Below are positions 43,988 through 51,824 of a stretch of 64,000 nucleotides of DNA, in pieces. Origin of the DNA: Streptomyces curacoi (lineage in GTDB: Bacteria; Actinomycetota; Actinomycetes; Streptomycetales; Streptomycetaceae); contig NZ_KQ947984.1 of assembly GCF_001513975.1 (NCBI RefSeq), positions 1,057,338-1,121,337 on the forward strand, in the 5' to 3' direction. Made by a program: the position numbers and the translations under genes. Within the stretch, counting starts at the first letter, position 1. Each line of letters starts with the position of its first letter. The notes below the pieces were generated by a model. It had not been told where the DNA came from and ran no database searches. It was given only the letters and a program-made list of their open reading frames with translations.

Positions 43988-45100
43988 TCAGTCCTTCGTG
44001 AGAGCGGTCGTACTGCTACCAAGAGTACGTGTCTCGCGGCCGGGAGGTTCCCGCCGGGCCACCGCCTCCCGCTGCTCCGGCTCCCCGAACAGCATCCGCC
44101 GGAAGTCGGCCCGCGCCTGCCGTACGGACTCGCGGGCGGCGGTGAGGGCCTGCCGGGTGGCCCGGCTCACGCTGCGGGCGGCCTCGGCGACGGGCCGCAG
44201 CACCGCGTCCCGGACGACGTGCCCGATCGGTGTGAGCACCGTCCGGTACACCCACCGCACCGGCTCGACGAAGGTCCACCGCAAGAGCGTCGCGAGGAAG
44301 CGGCCGACGGCGAGCGAGATGCGCCCGGCGACCCGCCACGCGTGTCCGAGCGCGTCCCAGACCTCCCGGCCGATGACGGCGAGGAAGCGGCCGACGGGCG
44401 TGAGGACCCACCGGTACAGGCCCAGCGCGGGAAGCACGAACAGCACGCGGGCGGTCCAGTACAGGGCGATCCCGATTCCCGTGGCGACCGCGCTCACAAC
44501 CCGCACGAGTCCCCTGGCGCACCAGGCGATCGCCCGGCCGACCGGCGTGAGGATCCACTCGTACACCCACAGGGCGGGGACGACGAGGAGATACCGCACC
44601 AACCACGCCACGGCGCCGAACACGCCGAGCCCGATCGCGGCGAGCACCGCGCCGAGCCCCCGCAGGACCCACATCACCGCATGCCCGACCGGAGTGAGCA
44701 CGCGCGCGTACAGCCACGCCAGCCCGGGGCCGATCCCTCGCGCCAGCCACGCGCACGCGTGCCCGAGGGGAGTCAGCACGTACCGGTGGCACCACACCAG
44801 GGGCACGACGACGAGGACGTTCCCCAGCCAGGCCAGCCCCTTGCCGAGCGGCACTAGGAGGTACCGCCACAGTCCCACGAACGGCCACACGAACACCGCC
44901 CGCCCGAGCCACAGCAGTGCCCGCCCCACCGGCCGCAGCACCGTGTCGTTCAGGAACCGCCCGGCGACGACGAGCGCGTCCCACACCATCCGCACCGGCA
45001 CGACCAGCACGAGCACGACGATCCGCACCGGGACGCGGATCGCGACCACCAGGCATCCTTCGGGGTCCTGGCGCCGCGGGGGCGGTTTTTCGAGATCCAT
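43988..45100 (-). CDS. membrane protein built of LTPVG(H/R) repeats
   Basis: A 370-residue integral membrane protein with internal repeats. A 10-residue motif near YRWVLTPVGR occurs at about 51-60 (NDTVLRPVGR), 78-87 (WRYLLVPLGK), 105-114 (HRYVLTPLGH), 131-140 (YARVLTPVGH), 180-189 (YEWILTPVGR), 229-238 (YRWVLTPVGR) and 285-294 (YRTVLTPIGH). The units are joined by hydrophobic Trp/Leu/Val/Ala segments. The first four are 26-27 residues apart, later ones about 49-56. The C-terminal 75 residues are Arg-rich and soluble. No known family is recognised. It ends 48 bases before the radical-SAM-linked gene on the same strand. Function unknown. Confidence 0.75.
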   Translation of the reverse strand: MDLEKPPPRRQDPEGCLVVAIRVPVRIVVLVLVVPVRMVWDALVVAGRFLNDTVLRPVGRALLWLGRAVFVWPFVGLWRYLLVPLGKGLAWLGNVLVVVPLVWCHRYVLTPLGHACAWLARGIGPGLAWLYARVLTPVGHAVMWVLRGLGAVLAAIGLGVFGAVAWLVRYLLVVPALWVYEWILTPVGRAIAWCARGLVRVVSAVATGIGIALYWTARVLFVLPALGLYRWVLTPVGRFLAVIGREVWDALGHAWRVAGRISLAVGRFLATLLRWTFVEPVRWVYRTVLTPIGHVVRDAVLRPVAEAARSVSRATRQALTAARESVRQARADFRRMLFGEPEQREAVARREPPGRETRTLGSSTTALTKD

Positions 45101-45180
45101 ATCGTCGTAGACGTCGGAGAAGCCCAGGTGGATGCAGCTCGGGCCGGGTGATGCGGATCGGTTACCGGGGGCCGGCGCGC

Positions 45181-46359
45181 CTACTGGGCGTGGGCCGTCA
45201 ACAGCCCCGCCAGCAGTGCCGTACGCGAGGGGATGTGGTCGAGCAGGACGTGCTCGTGGCGGGCGTGGGCGCCGCCGCCGACCGCGCCCAGGCCGTCGAG
45301 GACGGGGCGGCCGAGCGCGGCGACGAAGTTGCCGTCACTGGCTCCGCCGACGGAGGTCTCGGAGACCGGCCGGCCGAGGTCGGAGGCGATCGACCGGGCC
45401 CGTTCGAAGAGGAGCCGGGACGCGGGGCCCGGCACCATGGGCGGGCGGTTCCAGCCGCCGGTGACGGTGATCCGGACGCGGGGGTCGGCGGGGCGCAACG
45501 CGGCCAGCGCGGCGTCGATCCGGGCCGCCTCGGCGGGTGCCGCGATGCGCACGTCGATACGGCAGTGAGCCCGCCCGGCGACGACGTTGCTCCCCGTACC
45601 GCCGCTGACCGTGCCGACGTTGACGGTCGTGCCGCGCTCCCGGTCGCCCAGGGCCGCGACGCGGGTGACCAGTTCGGCGAGGGCGTGCACGGCGCTCGCG
45701 CCCGCGTACGGGTCGAGACCCGCGTGGGCCTCCACGCCCACCACCGTCACCTCGAACAGTCCGACGCCCTTGCGGGACGTCTTCAGCGCCCCCTCCTGCC
45801 CGGCCGCCGCCTCGCACACCAGCGTGGCCGCGGCGTCCTCGCTGAGCCGCTCGATGTGCGGGCGGGAGGCGGGGCTGCCGATCTCCTCGTCGCCGTTGAG
45901 GAACAGCCGTACCGCGGGGCGCGGCAGGTCCAGTTCGCGCAGCAGCCGCAGCGCCCACACGGCCTGCACCAGGCCGCACTTCATGTCGAACACGCCCGGC
46001 CCGCTCGCCGAGCCGTCGTCGGTGACCCGGAACGGCCACTCGGCGAGGGTGCCGGCCGGCCACACGGTGTCGTAGTGGCACAGCACCAGCACGGTCGCGG
46101 CCCCCGGCCCGGCCGCCGCAGGATGCGGCGAGCCGGAGTACAGCAGTTCCAGCATGTCGCCGTGCGGGCCGCCGTCGTGCCGTCGGAGCAGGTCGGGCGG
46201 GCCGAGCCGTCGGTGCGTCCACCGCTCCACGGCCGCGAGGCCCTTGTTCAGCAACTCCTTGTCACGGCTGGGGGTTTCCAGCTCGACCAGGGTGCGCAGG
46301 TCGCCGGTGATCTCGGGCAGGGCGGTGCGGGCCAGGGACTCGACGCGATGCAGGGACAC
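45181..46359 (-). CDS. M20 family metallopeptidase (carboxypeptidase G2-like)
   Basis: A 392-residue cytoplasmic M20 zinc peptidase/amidohydrolase. Metal-binding features: VLVLCHYDTVWPAG, GVFDMKCGLVQAV, FLNGDEEIGS and the C-terminal GGAHARHEHVLLDH. The dimerisation domain has VVGVEAHAGLDPYAGASAVH. It resembles glutamate carboxypeptidase/aminobenzoyl-glutamate hydrolases. GTG 46359 with GGAGAG upstream. The upstream neighbour is a truncated AbgT (aminobenzoyl-glutamate) transporter, so the pair once formed a uptake-plus-hydrolysis unit. Confidence 0.88.
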   Translation of the reverse strand: MSLHRVESLARTALPEITGDLRTLVELETPSRDKELLNKGLAAVERWTHRRLGPPDLLRRHDGGPHGDMLELLYSGSPHPAAAGPGAATVLVLCHYDTVWPAGTLAEWPFRVTDDGSASGPGVFDMKCGLVQAVWALRLLRELDLPRPAVRLFLNGDEEIGSPASRPHIERLSEDAAATLVCEAAAGQEGALKTSRKGVGLFEVTVVGVEAHAGLDPYAGASAVHALAELVTRVAALGDRERGTTVNVGTVSGGTGSNVVAGRAHCRIDVRIAAPAEAARIDAALAALRPADPRVRITVTGGWNRPPMVPGPASRLLFERARSIASDLGRPVSETSVGGASDGNFVAALGRPVLDGLGAVGGGAHARHEHVLLDHIPSRTALLAGLLTAHAQ

Positions 46360-46397
46360 GGGCGGCTCTCCTCGGACGTACGGACGTGCGGTGACGG

Positions 46398-46705
46398 TCA
46401 GCGGACGGGGACTCCCGGCCCGAGTGGTATGCCCAGCGCCCACCAGGCGTAGAACAGCAGCGTCCAGGCCGCCAGCATGGCCAGGCACAGCGGCAGGGTC
46501 AGGGAGAGCAGCGTGCCGATGCCGGCCGAGCGGCGGTAACGCTGGATCACGCCCAGGGTCATGACGAAGTAGGCGCTCATCGGGGTGCCCGCGTTGGTGC
46601 AGGAGTCGGCGATGCGGTAGACCGCCTGGGTCACCTCGGGCGGGATGTCCAGGAGCATGAACATCGGCACGAAGATCGGGCTGACCAGGGCCCATTGCGC
46701 GCGAC
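46398..46705 (-). pseudogene. C-terminal remnant of an AbgT-family transporter
   Basis: About 100 codons match the end of AbgT/p-aminobenzoyl-glutamate transporters: QWALVSPIFVPMFMLL, TQAVYRIADSCTNAGTPMSA, QRYRRSAGIGTLLSLTLPL and a final WALGIPLGPGVP. A full transporter has about 500 residues, and everything before the penultimate helices is missing. The frame continues to 46811 with unrelated sequence. The break lies near 46705, close behind the terminator of the radical SAM gene. The partner M20 gene is intact. Confidence 0.75.
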
Positions 46706-46849
46706 CGCGCGGACGGCCGCCTGGGCGACACCCTCCCGTGACGTCTCGGCCCATGTCGGCACGGGGCTCGAAGGCCCCGACGAAGCCCGCGCCGGCGGTG
46801 GGCCTGCCCACTCCGGTGAGCGGCTCGCACCCTCAGCTCCAAGAACAGA

Positions 46850-46877
46850 GGGCCCCCGACCACCCGGCCGAGGGCCC
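46850..46877 (-). terminator. terminator behind radical SAM gene
   Basis: GGGCCCTCGGCC-GGGT-GGTCGGGGGCCC on the minus strand (12 pairs, two G-U), followed by TCTGTTCTT. It starts 9 bases after the stop. Confidence 0.75.
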
Positions 46878-46885
46878 CGCTCGCC

Positions 46886-48859
46886 TCAGTGCGAGTGCCC
46901 GCTCGACGCCGTCGCGGCGTTCTTGACCGTCAGAGGCAGCAGCTTCTTGCCGGTCGGGCCGATCTGGATGTGCGTGTCCATCTGCGGGCACACCCCGCAG
47001 TCGAAGCACGGCGTCCACCGGCAGTCCTCGACCTCGGTCTCGTCGAGGGCGTCCTGCCAGTCCTCCCAGAGCCAGTCCTTGTCCAGCCCCGAGTCCAGGT
47101 GGTCCCAGGGAAGGACCTCCTCGTAGGTGCGCTCGCGGGTGGTGTACCAGTCGACGTCGACGCCGAAGGGGGCCAGCGCCTTCTCGGCGCAGCTCATCCA
47201 GCGGTCGTACGAGAAGTGCTCGCGCCAGCCGTCGAAGCGGCCGCCGTCCTCGTAGACCGCGCGGATGACGGCGCCGATCCGGCGGTCGCCGCGGGACAGC
47301 AGGCCCTCCACGATGCCCGGCTTGCCGTCGTGGTAGCGGAAGCCGATGGAGCGGCCGTACTTCTTGTCGCCGCGGATCTTGTCGCGGAGCTTCTCCAGCC
47401 GGGCGTCCGTCTCCTCGGCGCTCAGCTGCGGGGCCCACTGGAACGGGGTGTGGGGCTTGGGGACGAAGCCGCCGATCGAGACCGTGCAGCGGATGTCGTT
47501 CGAGCGGGAGACCTCGCGGCCCTTGGCGATGACCTTGGTCGCCATGTCGGCGATCTGCAGGACGTCGTCGTCGGTCTCGGTCGGCAGGCCGCACATGAAG
47601 TACAGCTTCACCTGGCGCCAGCCGTTGCCGTAGGCGGTGGCGACCGTGCGGATCAGGTCGTCCTCCGAGACCATCTTGTTGATGACCTTGCGGATGCGCT
47701 CCGAGCCGCCCTCGGGGGCGAAGGTCAGGCCCGAGCGGCGGCCGTTGCGCGTGAGCTCGTTCGCCAGGTCGATGTTGAAGGCGTCCACGCGGGTCGACGG
47801 CAGGGAGAGGCCGATCTTGTCTTCCTCGTAGCGGTCGGCCAGTCCCTTCGCGATGTCGCCGATCTCACTGTGGTCGGCCGAGGAGAGGGACAGCAGGCCC
47901 ACCTCCTCGAAGCCCGTCGCCTTCAGGCCCTTGTCGACCATGTCGCCGATGCCCGTGATCGAGCGTTCCCGCACGGGGCGCGTGATCATGCCGGCCTGGC
48001 AGAAACGGCAGCCTCGGGTGCAGCCGCGGAAGATCTCCACCGACATGCGCTCGTGGACCGTCTCCGCGAGCGGGACGAGGGGCTGCTTCGGGTAGGGCCA
48101 CTCGTCGAGGTCCATGACCGTGTGCTTGGACACACGCCACGGGACACCCGACTTGTTCGGTACGACACGGGCGATACGGCCGTCGGGGAGGTACTCGACG
48201 TCGTAGAACGCCGGGATGTACACGCCGCCGGTCTTGGCCAGGCGGAACAGCACCTCCTCGCGACCGCCCGGGCGGCCCTCCGCCTTCCACTCGCGGATGA
48301 TCCGCGTCATGTCGAGGACGGCCTGCTCGCCGTCGCCGATGACGGCGGCGTCGATGAAGTCGGCGATCGGCTCGGGGTTGAAGGCCGCGTGGCCGCCGGC
48401 CAGGACGATCGGGTCGTCGATGGTCCGGTCCTTGGACTCCAGGGGGATGCCCGCCAGGTCCAGGGCCGTGAGCATGTTCGTGTAGCCGAGCTCGGTGGAG
48501 AAGGACAGGCCCAGTACGTCGAAGGCCTTCACCGGGCGGTGGCTGTCCACCGTGAACTGCGGGACGCCGTGCTCCCGCATCAGCGCCTCCAGGTCCGGCC
48601 ACACGCTGTACGTGCGCTCGGCGAGGACGCCCTCCTGCTCGTTCAGGACCTCGTAAAGGATCATGACGCCCTGGTTGGGCAGTCCGACCTCGTACGCGTC
48701 GGGGTACATGAGCGCCCAGCGGACGTCACAGGACTCCCACGGCTTGACCGTGGAGTTGAGCTCTCCACCGACGTACTGGATCGGCTTCTGCACATGCGGG
48801 AGCAGAGCTTCGAGCTGCGGGAACACGGACTCGGCGGCCGCAGCGGCTTCGGCAGGCAT
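46886..48859 (-). CDS. TIGR03960 family B12-binding-type radical SAM protein
   Basis: A 657-residue radical SAM protein. The N-terminal cobalamin-binding-like Rossmann domain (about 20-200) has YPDAYEVGLPNQG and LAGGHAAFNPEP. The radical SAM core carries the cluster motif EIFRGCTRGCRFCQAG, then LSLPSTRVD and GLTFAPEGGSERIR. The C-terminus has two further cysteine sets, FDCGVCPQMD. The partner TIGR03936 protein is encoded at 43157-43939. I chose ATG 48859 (GAAGG 8 bases upstream). An ATG at 48904 exists, but a -10-like TAGGCT only 2 bases before it places the transcript start inside it. Substrate unknown. Confidence 0.88.
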   Translation of the reverse strand: MPAEAAAAAESVFPQLEALLPHVQKPIQYVGGELNSTVKPWESCDVRWALMYPDAYEVGLPNQGVMILYEVLNEQEGVLAERTYSVWPDLEALMREHGVPQFTVDSHRPVKAFDVLGLSFSTELGYTNMLTALDLAGIPLESKDRTIDDPIVLAGGHAAFNPEPIADFIDAAVIGDGEQAVLDMTRIIREWKAEGRPGGREEVLFRLAKTGGVYIPAFYDVEYLPDGRIARVVPNKSGVPWRVSKHTVMDLDEWPYPKQPLVPLAETVHERMSVEIFRGCTRGCRFCQAGMITRPVRERSITGIGDMVDKGLKATGFEEVGLLSLSSADHSEIGDIAKGLADRYEEDKIGLSLPSTRVDAFNIDLANELTRNGRRSGLTFAPEGGSERIRKVINKMVSEDDLIRTVATAYGNGWRQVKLYFMCGLPTETDDDVLQIADMATKVIAKGREVSRSNDIRCTVSIGGFVPKPHTPFQWAPQLSAEETDARLEKLRDKIRGDKKYGRSIGFRYHDGKPGIVEGLLSRGDRRIGAVIRAVYEDGGRFDGWREHFSYDRWMSCAEKALAPFGVDVDWYTTRERTYEEVLPWDHLDSGLDKDWLWEDWQDALDETEVEDCRWTPCFDCGVCPQMDTHIQIGPTGKKLLPLTVKNAATASSGHSH

Positions 48860-48928
48860 GTCGCGAACCTTCGTGAGCTGGACTGAACTGACAGGGGTGA
48901 CCATCTAGCCTAACGCGACCGCGACGGC

Positions 48929-49001
48929 CCCCCGCACGCTCAGACCGCGGCCCGGGCCTTGAGCCCTCCCCCGCACGCTCAGACCGCGGCCCGCGCCTTG
49001 A
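48929..49001. repeat. 39-bp tandem duplication of the CHAD gene 3' end
   Basis: CCGCACGCTCAGACCGCGGC is present at 48932 and again 39 bases later at 48971. Copy two covers the true C-terminal codons (KARAAV stop) of the CYTH-CHAD gene, and copy one repeats them just downstream of the stop, one base differing. It looks like a slippage product. Confidence 0.8.
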
Positions 49002-50484
49002 TCTCCGCCCAGGCCCGGGGCAGCTCCGCCTCGTCCGCCGCCGCCCGCCGCTCCTCGTACCCGTACAGCAGCCCGTAGGTGAACGAGCTCTCCCCCGCCG
49101 CGTGCGCCTGCCGCGCCAGCTGCCGCAGCGCCTCCCGGGCCATCACGCTGTCCTGGTGGTCGCCGAGCAGGGACTGCAGGCTCTTCATCGACCGCACCAG
49201 CCCGGCGGCCGGATCGCCCAGCGCCGGCACCGCGGACTCCGCCGAGTACCGCGTCCGCTTCGCCTCCTTGCGGGCCTCGTGCAGGGCGAGATCGCGGTCC
49301 TGGCCCGGTGGCAGGGCGAGGGCCCGCTCGACCAGCCCGGACAGCCTCCCGAAGTCCTTGCGCACGGCCGTGCCGATCACCTTGCCCGGCTTCCCGCCGG
49401 CCGCCTTCAGCAGGGGCGGCCGCTGGACCAGGGCGTCGAGGCTCTCCAGCAGCCGCACATACCGCTTTCCGTCCAGTACGGCGACGAGCCGCCGCCGTGA
49501 TCCGCCGCTGCGGGCGTGCGACCAGGTGCGCAGCCGGGTGCGCACGGGCCCGGACACCAGGGTGCGCGGCAAGTCGTCGATGGCCCCCGTCAGCCGCTCG
49601 GTCAGCACCTCCTGGTCCCGGTCGACGCCCAGCTCCGCGGCCAGCCACTTCAGCTCCTCGGCGATCGGGCCGGTCACGGCCGGGTCCAGCACCTTGCCGT
49701 ACGACCGGAAGGCGCTGCGCATCCTGCGCGTGGCGACCCGCATCCCGTGCACCGAGTCGTACACGTCCCTGCGGACGGCGGGGTCCAGCTCGACGATGGC
49801 GTCCCGCTGGGCGCGCAGGTAGGCGAGAACGTGATCACCGGCCGTCACCGGCTCTCTCGTCACCCGCCCCTTGCCGCCCCGCTTCTTCCTGGGTGCCGTC
49901 TCCGCCAGGGCCCGCGCCAGCTTCGACGCCGAGGAGGAGGGCCGCACGCCCGCCTTCCGCAGCCGTTTCTCCACCTTGTCGAGGAACGCCGGGTCACCGC
50001 CGTCAGCCAGCTCCACCTCGATCTCGGTCCACTGGGCGGTGCCACCGCCGGTGAGCCGCTCGGCGCGTACCGCGTCCACGCCGACCTCTGCCAGCACCCG
50101 GCCGTCGGCGTCGACGAGATCACGTACGTCACGGTCGGAGCGCAGCCGGACCACGGGCAGCAGCTCGGCATCCCGGACCCGGGAGCGGACCAGGCCGGCG
50201 AGGGCGCGGGGCAGGGTGTCGGACAGCGGGGCCCGGATCTCGTCCCGGACACCCGGGGCGACGGGGAACTTCAGATGCCAGCCCGCGTCGGAACCGCCCG
50301 TCCTGCGGCGCAGGGTGACCGACGAGGCGGCGAGACGCTCGTCCGCGGTGTCGTAGTAGGTGGCGTCCAGGTGCGCGACCCCCTTGTCGATGACGGCCGC
50401 CACCCCGGCGACGCCGGTCAGGTCGGGCAGGCCGCTGTCGTCGGACTCGTACTTCCGCTCGATCTCGCGCTTCGTGTCCGCCAT
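48979..50484 (-). CDS. CYTH-CHAD domain protein
   Basis: A 501-residue cytoplasmic protein. The CYTH domain (about 1-200) has the ExExK motif EIERK at 7-11, LDATYYDTADERL, RRRTGG, WHLKFP and WTEIEVELADG. The CHAD domain (about 215-500) is a helical bundle with conserved His/Arg/Lys (VHGMRVATRRMRSAF, HEARKEAKRTRYSAE). CYTH enzymes hydrolyse inorganic or thiamine triphosphate, and CHAD domains bind polyphosphate, so a polyphosphate-linked role is likely. A TAGATT -10 box lies exactly 6 bases before the ATG (50491-50496) with no Shine-Dalgarno, so the mRNA is probably leaderless. Confidence 0.9.
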   Translation of the reverse strand: MADTKREIERKYESDDSGLPDLTGVAGVAAVIDKGVAHLDATYYDTADERLAASSVTLRRRTGGSDAGWHLKFPVAPGVRDEIRAPLSDTLPRALAGLVRSRVRDAELLPVVRLRSDRDVRDLVDADGRVLAEVGVDAVRAERLTGGGTAQWTEIEVELADGGDPAFLDKVEKRLRKAGVRPSSSASKLARALAETAPRKKRGGKGRVTREPVTAGDHVLAYLRAQRDAIVELDPAVRRDVYDSVHGMRVATRRMRSAFRSYGKVLDPAVTGPIAEELKWLAAELGVDRDQEVLTERLTGAIDDLPRTLVSGPVRTRLRTWSHARSGGSRRRLVAVLDGKRYVRLLESLDALVQRPPLLKAAGGKPGKVIGTAVRKDFGRLSGLVERALALPPGQDRDLALHEARKEAKRTRYSAESAVPALGDPAAGLVRSMKSLQSLLGDHQDSVMAREALRQLARQAHAAGESSFTYGLLYGYEERRAAADEAELPRAWAEIKARAAV

Positions 50485-50624
50485 GGACCGAATCTAGTGG
50501 GAGTCACGAGGCGACAACAGGGCTCACCGGCCAGGAACCCCGGGGGCCCGAAGGGTGCCGGCAACGCGGCACCGGGCGGGCCGGAGGCAGGGCCACCGGC
50601 CCCGGCCCCGGCCCGTCGCAGCGG

Positions 50625-51824
50625 CTAGGCGGACATCGGCCGTTGCACCCGGATCGACTGCAGCAACCCCACCGCCACCCACACGGCGAACATCGACGAC
50701 CCGCCGTACGACACGAACGGCAGCGGCAGACCGGTCACCGGCATGATCCCCAGCGTCATCCCGATGTTCTCGAACGCCTGGAAGGCGAACCACGCCACGA
50801 TCCCCGCCGCCACGATCGTCCCGTACAGCTCGGTCGTCTCGCGGGCGATCCGGCAGGCCCGCCACAGGATCACGCCCAGGAGGACGATGATCAGTCCGCC
50901 GCCGACGAAGCCCAGTTCCTCGCCCGCCACGGTGAAGACGAAGTCGGTCTGCTGCTCCGGCACGAACTGTCCGGTGGTCTGCGAGCCGTGGAACAGCCCC
51001 GCGCCCATCAGCCCGCCGGAACCGATCGCGATACGTGCCTGGTTGGTGTTGTAGCCGACGCCCGCCGGGTCCAGTTCGGGGTTGGCGAAGGCCGCGAAGC
51101 GGGCGATCTGGTAGTCGTCCAGGACGCCCAGCTGCCAGACCGTGATCGCGCCGATCGTCCCCGCGCCGATCAGCCCGAAGACCCACCGGTTGGAGGCACC
51201 GGACGCGAGCAGCACGCCCAGCACGATCACCACCATGACCATGACCGAGCCGAGGTCGGGCATGAGCAGCACGATGAGCATCGGCACGGCTGCCAGGCCG
51301 AGGGCCTGCACCACCGTGCGGTGGTCGGGGTACTGCTTGTCCCCCGCGTCCACTCTCGTCGCCAGCAGCATCGCCATGCCCAGGATGATCGTGACCTTCA
51401 CGAACTCCGAGGGCTGGAGCGAGAAGCCGCCGGGGAGCTTGATCCAGGAGTGGGCGCCGTTGATGGTGGAGCCGAGCGGGGTGAGCACCAGCAGGATCAG
51501 GAAGACCGAGACGCCGTACAGGATCGGCACGGCCGTGCGCAGGGTGCGGTGGCCGAGCCAGACCGTGCCGGCCATCAGGGCGAAGCCGATGCCGGTGTTC
51601 AGCAGATGGCGGACCAGGAAGTAGTACTGGTCGCCCTGGTTGAGCTCGGTGCGGTTACGGGTCGCCGAGTAGACGAGGAGCGTGCCGAGCAGCGACAGGG
51701 CCAACGCCGACAGCAGTATCGGCCAGTCGAGCCTGCGGGCGAGCGAGTCGCGGGCGAAGAGGCGGGTCCAGCCCGCCCGTTCCGGCCCGTACCCGGAGAC
51801 CTGGAAGCTGTTGGCGCCGGTCAT
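50625..51824 (-). CDS. rodA: RodA/FtsW family SEDS glycosyltransferase (Sfr-type)
   Basis: A 399-residue SEDS peptidoglycan polymerase with about 10 membrane segments. SEDS signatures: LVYSATRN, GSTINGAHSWIKLPGGFSLQPSEFVK, MPDLGSVMV, VPEQQTDFVFTVAGEELGFVGG and GLPLPFVSYGGSS. It works with the class B PBP encoded just upstream, whose stop it overlaps (ATGA). In S. coelicolor the equivalent gene, sfr, belongs to the mre cluster for spore-wall synthesis. Confidence 0.95.
   Translation of the reverse strand: MTGANSFQVSGYGPERAGWTRLFARDSLARRLDWPILLSALALSLLGTLLVYSATRNRTELNQGDQYYFLVRHLLNTGIGFALMAGTVWLGHRTLRTAVPILYGVSVFLILLVLTPLGSTINGAHSWIKLPGGFSLQPSEFVKVTIILGMAMLLATRVDAGDKQYPDHRTVVQALGLAAVPMLIVLLMPDLGSVMVMVVIVLGVLLASGASNRWVFGLIGAGTIGAITVWQLGVLDDYQIARFAAFANPELDPAGVGYNTNQARIAIGSGGLMGAGLFHGSQTTGQFVPEQQTDFVFTVAGEELGFVGGGLIIVLLGVILWRACRIARETTELYGTIVAAGIVAWFAFQAFENIGMTLGIMPVTGLPLPFVSYGGSSMFAVWVAVGLLQSIRVQRPMSA

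Noticed and set aside
46706..46811. N-terminal 35 codons in frame with the AbgT remnant as part of a real small protein
   Set aside because: The sequence has no match to the transporter, no ribosome site, and lies directly behind the radical SAM terminator.
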